Below the pieces are notes generated by a model that saw nothing but the letters and a program-made list of their open reading frames with translations, had not been told where the DNA came from and ran no database searches. From NCBI GenBank assembly GCA_019448385.1, contig JAGTXO010000001.1, forward strand, positions 558,001 through 622,000: 64,000 bases of DNA, read 5' to 3'. The position numbers were made by a program, and so were the translations under genes. This DNA is from Diacronema lutheri (taxonomy: Eukaryota > Haptophyta > Pavlovophyceae > Pavlovales > Pavlovaceae). This document shows positions 55,501 through 63,234 of the stretch, one piece after another (positions within the stretch are counted from its first letter, which is position 1; each line of letters starts with the position of its first letter).

Positions 55501-57369
55501 GCGGAGCGTCACGCCCTTGAGCGCGAGCTTGCGCGACGCGCCCGAGCCGTAACTCTTGACGAGCCGGTCGATCAGGATGCCGTCAAACGTGCCGCCCGCG
55601 TCGTGCGTCCCCTCCCCACCACCCACGTCCTCCGCCTCACAGATCGGCCGCGGCGCGCGCGCAACCTCGGCGGCGAGCTCCGCGTCGAGCGCGGCGCGCG
55701 CGGACGGCGACGCGCCGGCGCGCGCCGCGCGGCGCAGCCAGCCGGGCAGGCAGAAGAGCGGGTGGCTCGGGTTGCCATACTGTGTGGGCAGCGTGTGATC
55801 GAGGTAGAGCGCGGCGAGCAAGTAGAGCACAGAGTCGATGAGCATCATCGCGATGCACGCGGCGAAAGAGAAGGGCTCGGCCGCGGCGTTCTCGAGCGTC
55901 ACGCCCACCTCGGCGTACTCGTAGTCTGCGAGGAAGTCGGCGCCAAAGGCGAAGGCCGAGGGCGAGAGCAGGCACGAGGCCAGCTTGGCTGCCGTCCGCT
56001 CGTTCCGGTCGAGCGTGAAGAAGGCAAACTTTGGGATGACGAGCGCGACGTACGCCATCGGCGCGCCGACGGCCGCGAGCTTCGCGCGCGAGAAGCACGT
56101 GGACAGCAGGAGGGCGAGGGAGACGGTCGAGAGCAAGAAGGCCTCGATGTAGCAGAAGACGAGCAGCGGGTCCGAGCGGCCGAGGAACGTGCCGCACACC
56201 ACGATCGTGACGAGCAGCGCGGTGAGCGTGAACTGCGCCGCGCCGCTCAGCAGCCACGAGGCGACGAGCGCCTCGTACGTCAGCCCCATGCAGCGCATCG
56301 TCTGCCGGATGCGCAGCTCCTTCTCCTCGACGATGGCGCGCGTCAGCTGCGAGACGGGGTACATGAGCGAGTTGGCCATGAAGAAGCCGAGCAGGTAACC
56401 CACCGCCCGGTAGAAGGTGTTTTGCGAGTAGCGCGCGGTCGGCATCGGTATCACGGTCGCGCTCGCGAGTGGCTCGCCGGCGTCGGCGGGCCCGTCGGGC
56501 GGAGTGCCCGCCAAAATCGCTTCAGCCGAGCCAGGCGATGCGAGATGCATCACGAAACCGTGGATCGTGCGCTGCAGCGTGAGCACGCCCGAGAGCAGGT
56601 ACTGCGTATACGATGTGTCCAGCCCGCGCGCGACGAACTGGACGATCGTGAACGTGGACGGGACGGTCGTGTAGTTGGTCCTTATCGTGTAGTTGAGCGA
56701 GCATGGCGACAGCGCGTCAAAGTGCACGAGCGCCCACGCAATCTCGTCCGTCGCATTCGTGATGTACGCGATCGCGCGCGGTTCGCTCCCGTGCACGCGC
56801 ACCTGCAGCGCCTCGTCCCCGCCTCCCGCCTGCGCGACGAGGTACTCGCGCAGCGCTCGCACGGCTGGCGTGTCGGGCGACAGGTGCACGACGCCAAGCG
56901 TGAGGATGTTGCCGAACAGCGAGCCAAAATTATCTCGCGAGAGCAGGTCATTCTGCACCGTGTCCGTCAGCCCGCGCGTCAGCCCATGCAGCCCCACAAA
57001 CTGGCCAAGCGTCGGGATCGGCAGCGGGCCGCCGAGCAGCGCGTCGAGCGAGCCGCGGATGCTGACCAGCCCGGTGATGCTGTTGAGGCCAGCCGGCCCG
57101 CGGCGGAAGCGGGTAGAGCCGAGCGTCGAGATGCCCGCGATCCCGCCCAGCGATTGCACCAGCCCGTCCAGGTCGACGTGCTGCCCGTTGTACACGCCCT
57201 CGTCATACTCGTCGACGCTCGAGAGCTGAAAGGCAATGACGAGCAACATCATGAACGCGACGGGCAGCAGCACCTCAAACGCGGTGGTCACGGGCGCGCG
57301 CCGCTTGAGCAGCCAGTTCTTGCGCAGTAGCGCGCGCAGCTGCACCCTCACGAGGCCCATCGGAGCCAT
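49585..57369 (-). CDS. ABCA-family full-size ABC transporter
   Basis: One uninterrupted 2,594-residue frame, the longest gene here and without an intron. ABCA proteins move lipids across membranes. Layout: first helix 'AFEVLLPVAFMMLLVIAF' and a large lumenal loop; a transmembrane block; NBD1 (about 605-850) with Walker A GHNGAGKT, signature LSGGMKRKL and Walker B 'AVLLDEPTSGMDP'; a second long loop and transmembrane block; NBD2 (about 2130-2370) with Walker A GVNGAGKS, signature 'YSGGNKRKAS' and 'VIFLDEPSSGMDP'. NBD1 has an Ala/Gly-rich insert before the signature. All ATPase motifs are present, so it looks active. The frame extends upstream but has no ATG before 57369 (MAPMGLVRV); ATG 57360 is an alternative. 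Confidence 0.94.
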   Translation of the reverse strand: MAPMGLVRVQLRALLRKNWLLKRRAPVTTAFEVLLPVAFMMLLVIAFQLSSVDEYDEGVYNGQHVDLDGLVQSLGGIAGISTLGSTRFRRGPAGLNSITGLVSIRGSLDALLGGPLPIPTLGQFVGLHGLTRGLTDTVQNDLLSRDNFGSLFGNILTLGVVHLSPDTPAVRALREYLVAQAGGGDEALQVRVHGSEPRAIAYITNATDEIAWALVHFDALSPCSLNYTIRTNYTTVPSTFTIVQFVARGLDTSYTQYLLSGVLTLQRTIHGFVMHLASPGSAEAILAGTPPDGPADAGEPLASATVIPMPTARYSQNTFYRAVGYLLGFFMANSLMYPVSQLTRAIVEEKELRIRQTMRCMGLTYEALVASWLLSGAAQFTLTALLVTIVVCGTFLGRSDPLLVFCYIEAFLLSTVSLALLLSTCFSRAKLAAVGAPMAYVALVIPKFAFFTLDRNERTAAKLASCLLSPSAFAFGADFLADYEYAEVGVTLENAAAEPFSFAACIAMMLIDSVLYLLAALYLDHTLPTQYGNPSHPLFCLPGWLRRAARAGASPSARAALDAELAAEVARAPRPICEAEDVGGGEGTHDAGGTFDGILIDRLVKSYGSGASRKLALKGVTLRIARGRITCLLGHNGAGKTSLISVLTGLYPPTSGDCFVYGHSIVGAREEAYRRLGLCPQHDVLFARLTVAEHAELFAAIKGSAGAGASDARGAAAAGVTKGEREPLLLAPAGAGAGASAAAIVGGHDGVSRARAEAAALLRAVGLWDKIDTQSGALSGGMKRKLGVTIALLAQSSAVLLDEPTSGMDPHSRRATWELLQAAKAERALVLTTHYMDEADLLADKTAILSDGRLQAFGSALFLKRRFGLGYLLTVQLRGADRRAAGDARGLDGALARDAVLAMLRAHVPSAEPLNWAANEASFRLPLEGSAAFPPLLRELDRRSAELGLVGFGLSMTPMDEVFLALAQAEPSQQVRTAAAATVVVGGARAQRGWRARRAPVQDAEPRADGGGGGRAVRDGGGAVRARAPPLPLRFLPVVPCTGSRGVSAAGGSSVRWTGLGARAQSGPAPVPVPALCAAGLSADAQMSEAPAAAVAPRAVAVADAATRREGRAWPHVQLRAMLVKRWICFRRDAKGSFANVIAPVMLVALVQLVLTIDSRSTGPRLALGASLFYGERTQMPFPAAGGRNGSSPEPTTKLAEALLEAARPPAGLDVWEGPGALQLDGLRDSLRTPGSPSRGLLQPVAVPNASTSIDLSRHLLETWDSADARAQPRYVAAAAEDTVQLRLEVSPELELLAAQALLGLSLGCRAQSGELGALGRRGVDALLAALNGSSLVAWVPGARTAMSGLSEQLYNLSELSAAFARSNDTQAEVEAQFGAAATAAAEAAGAMLARALAPGLVAVEAIGDAAGAALVGALLRTARGGATALERAARLLALGDGALGTLLEASRGDELAANALDELLAMAYTSAASTVLPLAGDDLDVVSLSSTLEQACAAFTAALPELSRQGGMSVDGVDFERLVLGAAVAVLAPPVAGLAAAVLAGAGSAGGIVDVADATAALGRALGFSADGLEPLVRGALHLGALLAPGHSIGLREPLRLPDLRLPFSAVRLARVQLEADELRSHEIGGAPGALELVVTNVVMTGELQLASARLPDRASLPAGLLALLSARELEALAGGGGVPLRLSVDEAVVRADVVGTQGFALRGACARAGATAREVCRTLLTAGRDGAAIQRTSAPRARTRNVTVALGVRLSLLHNSSSPHAIGAVHGALHAEQYVRALRAADSVCDAPIYEAGIEPLPRTGRQALQARLVLAVLASIFVLVPFCYVPAAFATFAVRERAGGSTHLQLLSGARRALYWLATYVADMLQYALLVTLALLVLVGYGEPSMVGDRETIGYLCAHMLLYGAAALPQTYAISLAFDSPSSAQISLILVHLVAGFVLVIANLIMLSLERTRDAALRLVWAWRLMPAFNFGEGLLALSQAYYERLLGGRRLALLDAEVLGRPLAFNTALTIGYMSLLLLLDSRHELGRALGRAARCCRPRTRLARLVSRAVAAADEAARARGLVYVEDEDVAAERALVDAAALAHRRRRGRAAAAAAVAGEGGSGAGGGGGGGGGESGGDDEGGRGEHAVLVRGLFKVYAKRGGAAPKLAVRDLSMRVRPRECFGLLGVNGAGKSTTLSILTGVHAPSAGVALVAGHDVTSELARVFSRIGYCPQTDPLLDHLSARETLHLYGALKNMHPRDIASASEALVETLGLSPHAHRPTASYSGGNKRKASLAIALLGSPAVIFLDEPSSGMDPLARRHMWAVLGAEASRRAIVLTSHAMEECEALCHRVAVIAGGRLRALGGLQALKSRFGHGYILELKCEPGRVQSVRAFVADAFGSKARLDEWHGLKLKYLMEPAAAAAAAAVATAAAAADGVARPAAREATGAAVSASDGGQLAWLFELVEKRRAEVGIAEYAASQPTLEQVFLELAREADYEPADGEPLNDELTPRGDCDGAAAEDGGADHGAARATSALGAGADAHAPAHEPSVYAGPMGALAVGQWVGWEDSALSMLRPSPPSSERGDGDAAGAPYVVAAQARV

Positions 57370-57597
57370 GCACGGTCTCGCCCGCCGGGATGCTCTTGCT
57401 GGACGCACAACACCGGCGTTCCTAGAAGCTTGGTCAGAGGCTTATGAACATATGACTATATTGTATTAATGTATTTCCCGTACCCCAATACATTTTACCC
57501 CATAAAGTACGCCAGCAGGCGGCGAGGCGAGATTGGTCGGACGGCCGGCGCGGCACGTCGTCGCGAGCGCCGCGGCCGGCTCGCGCGCGCGTGCATC

Positions 57598-57837
57598 ATG
57601 AAGGACCTGCAGCGCTTCATCTTGCGTTCGGTCACGCTTAAGCTTTATCGCGACTGTCTTCGCGTCGTGCGGCGGCTCGCGCCCGAACATGCCGCACCAG
57701 AGCTCCGTCGCGAGATCCGCTCGCGCTTTGCCGCGCATGCGACGGAGGGCGACCCAGTCAAGGTCCGGCGCTTGCACGCTGAGTGCAAGACGCAGCTTGA
57801 GCTGCTCGAAGGCATGCTCATCAGCGGCCGCGGCTGA
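57598..57837 (+). CDS. LYR-motif mitochondrial protein (LYRM2-like)
   Basis: 79 residues. The N-terminus 'MKDLQRFILRSVTLKLYRDCLRVVRRL' carries the LYR tripeptide; 'ELRREIRSRFAAHA' and a C-terminal helix 'KTQLELLEGML' complete the small three-helix Complex1_LYR fold. Such proteins bind acyl carrier protein and assist assembly of respiratory complex I or Fe-S proteins; the closest recalled match is LYRM2. The frame extends upstream, but the ATG at 57598 gives the family size. Divergent from the ABCA gene, with 228 bp between starts, an unusually AT-rich spacer for this window. Confidence 0.82.
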   Translation: MKDLQRFILRSVTLKLYRDCLRVVRRLAPEHAAPELRREIRSRFAAHATEGDPVKVRRLHAECKTQLELLEGMLISGRG

Positions 57838-58441
57838 AACATTCACGCATGGCACGCGTACGTTTGCGCCCCGCGCCGCGCTCGCTTTGGCGAGTCACCA
57901 AAGCGTGCGCGGCCTTTTGTGCTCGAGAAAGCGGCGAGATGCCGGCAGCGGTACGCTCACAGCAGACGGGCCACTGCGCGGCGAGCGGCGCGACGTTTGG
58001 GCGAGCTCAATGTGGTCTCGCAACGCTGGAGGCCGGCAATTTGCCGCGGCAGACGAGCGTGCGACCGCCATTTTGCGCGACCGGAGCCGAGAGCACGATG
58101 CGCGCCGCCCCTTCAGGCGGTGCGCAGCTGCAGCGCTCCGAGACCGAGGCCGACGGCTGCCTCGCTACGGCAGACCACCCCCCCCCCCCCTCCCTCCCTC
58201 CCCTCCCTCAGAGCATCTCTGCCCTCTGGCCTTCATCAACTCCACAGTGCAAGTTGAAAGTTGACACTTAACAGAACCTGCCGCCATCGCCCGCACCCGC
58301 GCTGCGGCGCGCACCGCCTCTGGCGGCACGCCGGCGGCGTGGGCTGCGGTGCAGCTCGCGGTCGTCAGCAGCGCCGTCGCGCGCTTTGGGCTGCGCCGTG
58401 GGGTCCCTTTGCAGCTCGTAGGCATCCGCTCGTCGCGCCCC
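57838..58441. other. Intergenic region upstream of MutY
   Basis: About 604 bp. It has a run of 13 C at 58178-58190 and an unsupported open frame (57849-58271) with no recognisable motifs. An in-frame extension of MutY reaches 58349 but without an ATG. Confidence 0.5.
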
Positions 58442-60155
58442 ATGGCGACGGTCGACGTGGAAGACCTGCACCGCGCGCACGCGTTTGCGCCCGACGAAGT
58501 GGCCACGCTGCGCGCGGAATGGCTCGCATGGTACGATTTCGGACACCGCGCGATGCCGTGGCGGAACGAAGCTTCGGCGAATGAGCGAGCGGCGCTCAGC
58601 CGCGCGGATCGCGCGCAGTGGGCGTACCGCGTGTGGGTGTCGGAGGTGATGCTGCAGCAGACGCAGGTCGACCGTGTCATTCCCTACTTTGTGGCGTGGA
58701 TGGAGCGCTTCCCTACAATCAAGGCGCTAGCGGACGCGACGATCGACGACGTGCGATCCGCGTGGACGGGCCTCGGCTACTACCGCCGCGCCGCCTTTCT
58801 CCTCGAGGGCGCGCGACAGATCGCGGCGGCGGGCGATGGGCTGCCGCCCGAAACCGCTGCGGGCTGGGCGGGCGTGAAGGGGGTGGGCCCGTACACGGCG
58901 GGTGCGATTGCCTCGATCGTGTACAACGAGGTGACGCCGCTCGTCGACGGCAACGTCATCCGCGTTCTCGCGCGCCTGCGCGCTGTCGGCGCCAACCCAA
59001 AGGCTCCGAGCAGCATGAAGCTGTGGTGGCGGCTCGCGGCGGTGCTCGTCGACACCGCACGGCCGGGCGACTTCAATCAGGCGATGATGGAACTCGGCGC
59101 GACGCTGTGCACAAAGGCCGCGCCACGCTGCACTGAATGTCCGCTCAACAAGCACTGCCGCGCCTATCGCCAGGCATTGTCGGCCGCCCGGTGCGCACCG
59201 TCGCGCCGCGCGCCATTGCCCGCGCCCTCGTCGCCACCCGTCCACTGCGCCCGTGCGCGCATGGCGGGGTGGCCGCGCGCGGACTGCGAGGCCTGACCGC
59301 GCGCCCGCCGGCGGTGCGCCCCGCCGCAGACCGATCGAGGGCGGCGATGAGCATGCCTTTGCTCAGGCTGTGGTACGCGCCGTATGCGCCTATCCCGCTG
59401 TCGGCCCACGGTCGGCGAAGAAGGAGGTGGACCTCGCCGTGTGCGTCGTGCAGCGCGTGCCGGACGAAATGGCGACCGCCTGGCGTGCCGCGCGGTCCGA
59501 GGCGGCGCGGGCGGCCATGGAGGCGCAGCTCTGGGCGTGCGGCGAGTTCCTGCTCGTCAAGCGGCCCGAGCAGGCCGCGGGCGCAAACGGCAAGCTGCTC
59601 GCGGGGCTGTGGCAGCTGCCCACGGTCGAGCTGGCAGCGCGCGACGACGATGGAGAAGAGCCCGTGGATGAGGTGACAGCCGCCTCGCTGCGGCAGGCCG
59701 CCGTCGACACGGTGCTGCGCGAGCAGGGGCTCTGCCTGAGCGACGCGCACGTCCTGTGCCGCAAGCTCGTCTCGCGAGGCGCAGACGGCGAGCCGCGCCC
59801 GATCGTGCAGACTTTCTCGCACCTGCGACACGCGATGCTCGTCGAGTGGATGGTCATCACGCACGCGAGCTCTGTGGCAGGCCGTGCCTCGCGCGCGGCG
59901 GGCGCGCGCGACGAGATGTGCTGGTTGAGCGAGCCGAACATTGGGAGCAAGGGTGCTTCGAGCGTCGTCGCGAAGCACATCGATTGCGCGCGCGCGCACG
60001 CAACGCGCGGCGCCGCAGGAGCGAGCGCGGCCGCGGCGGGCGGAGATGCCAAGCGCAAGCGCAAGGCGGCCGCGCAGCCCGTGAGTATCGCAGCCTACTT
60101 TGCGGGCTCCTTGGCCAGCGCAGCGCCCGTGGCAGGCCGCGACGAGACGTCGTGA
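58442..60155 (+). CDS. MUTYH: Adenine DNA glycosylase MutY/MUTYH
   Basis: Exons 58442-59190 and 59330-60155 give 524 residues. MutY removes adenine mispaired with 8-oxoguanine. Seen: catalytic E68 in 'VSEVMLQQTQV', the helix-hairpin-helix 'GVKGVGPYTAGAIASI', catalytic D169 in 'VDGNVIRVLAR', and the iron-sulfur cysteines C223, C230, C233 and C239 with the correct C-x6-C-x2-C-x5-C spacing. Exon 2 encodes the Nudix-like 8-oxoguanine-recognition domain ('LLAGLWQLPTVEL', 'FSHLRHAML'). The end has a basic KRKRK signal and 'VSIAAYF', similar to a PCNA-binding box. The intron is GTGCGC...GCAG, phase 2. Confidence 0.94.
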
Positions 60156-60246
60156 GCGTCGCGCGGCTGCGCGCAGCGTCTGACGTCACATGCGACGTTG
60201 CGGAACGCGCCGCGCGGCACAGCTCCCTTAGCACCAAAGGGCCGCC

Positions 60247-60750
60247 TCAAAAGCTGGTAGGCGTCAGATGCTGCGCCTGCAGCAGGGCAAGGGCGCGACG
60301 ATGGATGCCCTTGGTGGAGAGCGCGTGCTCGAGCGCATCGAGGGCAAACCATTCGCGCCGTCGGCCGAGCAAGGAGCTCTCGAGCCACGTGTCGTGGACC
60401 GCGTCGACGCGCACAAGAAAGACAGCCGTGCGCGTCAGGCTGGCGTCGTCCACAAACTCACCGAGACGTGTGCACGACGCGCCGCTGACGCCAGCTTCTT
60501 CGAGCAGCTCGCGCGCGGCCGCGATCTCGGTGGTTTCGCCAGCGTCAACGCCTCCGCCCGGGAACACAAACGAACCCGGCTTCTTGGACGACTCGATGAG
60601 GAGGACCTCGACGCGTCCATCCCGGACGCGGACGGGCACGGTCGCCGCGCGCTCTCGCGGGCGAGCAAAGCCAAGCCTGCGCAGGAGCGTCCAAATGACC
60701 CGCCAGACGCTCTTGTCGATGAAGCGCCTCGCCACGAGCAGGAGGCGCAT
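60247..60750 (-). CDS. Nudix hydrolase (DIPP-like)
   Basis: Single exon, 167 residues. The complete Nudix box lies at 66-88: G, five residues, E72, seven residues, R80-E81, E84-E85, G87. The surrounding 'SFVFPGGGVDAGE' and the preceding 'VEVLLIESSKKPG' resemble diphosphoinositol polyphosphate phosphohydrolases (DIPP/NUDT3), which cleave inositol pyrophosphates and diadenosine polyphosphates. The N-terminal 30 residues are basic and hydrophobic and could be a targeting signal. It converges on MutY, 91 bp apart. Confidence 0.9.
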   Translation of the reverse strand: MRLLLVARRFIDKSVWRVIWTLLRRLGFARPRERAATVPVRVRDGRVEVLLIESSKKPGSFVFPGGGVDAGETTEIAAARELLEEAGVSGASCTRLGEFVDDASLTRTAVFLVRVDAVHDTWLESSLLGRRREWFALDALEHALSTKGIHRRALALLQAQHLTPTSF

Positions 60751-60833
60751 GCCAGGGCAAGCAAGCCTCCCGGCCGGTGCTTCACGGTCGTCCCGCCGGC
60801 GGGAGAGGGTCTCAGACTTTTAACGGGACGGCG

Positions 60834-61406
60834 ATGCGGCGTCCCGTAGGCGCTGTGCTCGCGCTCGTCGTGCTGTGCGCCTGCCATGGCGAGCCCGTGC
60901 GCGGCAAGCCGGTGGCGCCTCGTCCGGCGGCGCTCAGGGCGTATGGACGCTGGCGACGGCACGCCGCGCCGGTGCTCCTCGCAGACGAGGCGCGAGCGCC
61001 GAACATGGGCGAGGAGCCCCGAGCGCCACACATGCTCGTGTCGAGCTCGCGCTCGATGCTTCTGTGTTACGCGCTCGCGAGCATGGTCAACGCGGCGGCC
61101 CTCTTTCTCGCCGCGCTCGTTCTCAGCTACGTGCGCCGCGCCCCGTTGGGCACCACGTTCTCCGCAGTGTACGTTGGCGCGGGAACGCTCGTCCGGCCGG
61201 CGAAGGTAAGCCTCGCCGTGGCCATGTGCCCAGTCGCACGCAGACGGACGGAACACCTGCCATGGCCGCAATTCCTTGTGCTGCTCGCACCCTTCTTCGG
61301 CGCCAACGTGCTGATCACCACTTTTGCGCACGGCACCGCAGCGGTCTGGCTTTGGGAAAAGCTCTTGCAGCCCGTCTGGCTCAGGGTGAGCGTGCGGACA
61401 AGCTGA
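60834..61406 (+). CDS. Unknown membrane protein with signal peptide
   Basis: 190 residues in one exon. The N-terminus 'RRPVGAVLALVVLCACHG' looks like a signal peptide, followed by a basic, Arg/Pro-rich stretch that could be a plastid transit region. Two or three membrane segments follow ('CYALASMVNAAALFLAALVL', 'FLVLLAPFFGANVLITTF'). I do not recognise the family. A GTAAGC at 61206 could be a splice donor, but the frame stays open and hydrophobic without splicing. It is divergent from the Nudix gene (83 bp). Confidence 0.6.
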   Translation: MRRPVGAVLALVVLCACHGEPVRGKPVAPRPAALRAYGRWRRHAAPVLLADEARAPNMGEEPRAPHMLVSSSRSMLLCYALASMVNAAALFLAALVLSYVRRAPLGTTFSAVYVGAGTLVRPAKVSLAVAMCPVARRRTEHLPWPQFLVLLAPFFGANVLITTFAHGTAAVWLWEKLLQPVWLRVSVRTS

Positions 61407-61472
61407 GCACGGCGCCCGCAAGGCAAGGGTTGAGGCGCCGACAGCGAAGTTGTCGAAGGCTCATTGCAGAGA

Positions 61473-62441
61473 TCACCTCGAGCCGTCCTCGGACGGCAGA
61501 AGCCGGCGAACCCGAGGGTCTGCCGGCGGGCTGCCGGCGTGCAGGAAGCGCCGCACCGCTTCAAAAGTGAGGAACGAGGCTCCCGAGGCGGGCGCCGCCT
61601 TCAGCAGGCCTGGCAGCACGCCACGGAACAGGCCCGGTACGCCCTCGACCCTGCAGACGTCGGCGAGGCAGTGCGCGAGGTTGCGGTACGTGGGCAGCTT
61701 TGCGACGCCGGTGCGCGCGCGCGCCTCGTTGCACACATGCACGCCCTGCATCTGCAGCCGCTTCTTCGCAAGGTCGAGGGGGTAGACGACAAGCTTGCTC
61801 GCAATGCCCGAGGCCGCGCCGTACGCGCCAAGCGCCGAGAGGCTCTCGGTCGGTGCGACGCTGCGGAGCACCTCGTAGAGTGCAAAGTTGAGGCCCATCA
61901 ATGGCATGATCTGCGCGAGCGCAGGGCTCATGCCTCTGTACAAGTCCCGCGCCGTCGAGACGGGCGAGCGGGCTGCGAGCATGCACGCCCGTGCGAGCGT
62001 GTGCTCATCGCGCCGCAAACCTAGCGCCGCGCCGCGCGTGCGCAGCACGTCCAGTGGGAACGTCGCAACAGTCGCGAGAGCGCCGGCGCCTGCGCCGGCG
62101 CAGAGGCCGACGAGGAACGGCGAGGGCAACTCGTGCTCGAGCGCGCGTTTCAGCGTGCCAAAGCACCCAAACTGCACCGCGCTGTACGCGGCATACAGGC
62201 ACAACGCGGGCATGTTGCCCGACCAGAAGGCGAGCACGCCCTCCCGCCTTGCGATTTGGCCGGCGAGCGCCACGAGCTCGCCGGCACTGCCAGGGCCGCC
62301 GACAGACGAGAAGGTCACGGCACTCGTCGAGAGCTGCATGCGAATTTTGAGCACGTCGAATGGCGCGCTCGCCATCCGCGACGCGATTCCGGCCACTGCG
62401 CCCGCCAGCGTCTCGTCCGCGACATTTTCCCTCCGCGACAT
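61473..62441 (-). CDS. SLC25A19: Mitochondrial carrier, thiamine pyrophosphate carrier-like
   Basis: Single exon, 322 residues, with three repeats of the mitochondrial carrier family. The signature motifs are 'SAPFDVLKIRMQ', 'TFPLDVLRTRGAA' and 'VYPLDLAKKRLQMQG', each ending an odd-numbered helix. 'FWSGNMPA', 'LYRGMSPAL' and 'LFRGVLPGLLKAA' follow the matrix helices. The repeat-specific residues, especially 'YPLDLAKKRLQ' and 'GLLKAAPASG', fit the SLC25A19/TPC1 group, which brings thiamine pyrophosphate into mitochondria. Substrate is inferred. Its stop lies 66 bp from the convergent membrane-protein gene. Confidence 0.88.
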   Translation of the reverse strand: MSRRENVADETLAGAVAGIASRMASAPFDVLKIRMQLSTSAVTFSSVGGPGSAGELVALAGQIARREGVLAFWSGNMPALCLYAAYSAVQFGCFGTLKRALEHELPSPFLVGLCAGAGAGALATVATFPLDVLRTRGAALGLRRDEHTLARACMLAARSPVSTARDLYRGMSPALAQIMPLMGLNFALYEVLRSVAPTESLSALGAYGAASGIASKLVVYPLDLAKKRLQMQGVHVCNEARARTGVAKLPTYRNLAHCLADVCRVEGVPGLFRGVLPGLLKAAPASGASFLTFEAVRRFLHAGSPPADPRVRRLLPSEDGSR

Positions 62442-62657
62442 AGTTCAGATGACTGACGAGAGTGACGGAGCGACTGTCCGCAGCTGGCGCCCGCCTTGGG
62501 TCACGCCTCAGGTCAAGGCGTTCCCGTGATGAGCGGAGGGCTCCGTGACCGAGGTCCGAGGCACTCACCACAACTGCGGCGTGCCGACAATCCCATGTGT
62601 GGAACATGCGCGGCGCGCACGTAGTGCAGCCTGCGGCCCAAAGAGGGCCGACTTCGC

Positions 62658-62717
62658 CATGGCCGAGCCGCGGCGAGCGCCTCACGACATGGCCGAGCCG
62701 CGACGAGCGCCTCACGA
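62658..62717. repeat. 30-bp tandem duplication spanning a stop codon
   Basis: Two copies starting CATGGCCGAGCCGC at 62658 and 62688 differ by one base. The second contains the stop codon of the rubredoxin gene; a third copy would begin at 62718, inside its coding end. Confidence 0.9.
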
Positions 62718-63116
62718 CATGCCAAAATAGAGCAGGCCGCCAACGGCCGCCAGACCTACGAGCGTGCCGATGATCAGGCCAGAGTCGTCGAGCGAGCCGA
62801 CGACGTCGCCCGCCTTTTTCACGAAGCGCCGCCGCGGGCCGGCACACTGCGGGCAAACAAAGCCCTTCGGCTGCTCCTCGAACGGGACGCGCTCTGTCGG
62901 CCCGTAGATGAAGCCGCAGTCCGCGCACACCCACTCGCCCTGCCAGTAGCCCTTCTCCTCGCGCACGTCGAGCTTCTTCTTCGCCATCATGTGCAGCTGC
63001 GCGCGCGCCGCTGCAACCGACGATCGAGCGATCATCGGGCGCGGCGCGCCGGCGAAGGCGCTCGCCTGGCCGACGAGGGCCGAAACGATCACGAGGATTA
63101 CTACGCGCGGCCCCAT
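62712..63116 (-). CDS. Membrane-anchored plastid rubredoxin
   Basis: 134 residues. The leader has a signal peptide and the cleavage motif ASA-FAGAP (F21), typical of proteins imported into secondary plastids. The iron site is formed by C64/C67 ('WVCADCGFIYGP') and C88/C91 ('FVCPQCAGPRRRF'), and a C-terminal membrane helix ('GLIIGTLVGLAAVGGLLYF') anchors it. Thylakoid rubredoxins of this form (cyanobacterial RubA, plant RBD1) are needed for photosystem II assembly. The loop between the two cysteine pairs is about 20 residues, shorter than in classical rubredoxins. The ATG at 63116 is the first in frame. Confidence 0.88.
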   Translation of the reverse strand: MGPRVVILVIVSALVGQASAFAGAPRPMIARSSVAAARAQLHMMAKKKLDVREEKGYWQGEWVCADCGFIYGPTERVPFEEQPKGFVCPQCAGPRRRFVKKAGDVVGSLDDSGLIIGTLVGLAAVGGLLYFGMS

Positions 63117-63234
63117 CGTAAAAACGCGCTCGGCCTTCTCGAAGGTGAGCAAGCGGTCTCGAAACCCTCGCCGAATTTGAAAAGCGTTTGGCGCTTGGAC
63201 GCCTCATTCGGCGGGGCCGAAACTACAACGCCAG

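Noticed and set aside
57849-58271. Open frame of about 140 residues between the LYR and MutY genes
   Set aside because: No motif, composition like a shadow frame, and it runs through a poly-C tract.
61206-61250. GTAAGC donor in the unknown membrane protein gene
   Set aside because: No convincing acceptor, and the unspliced frame continues with membrane-like sequence.
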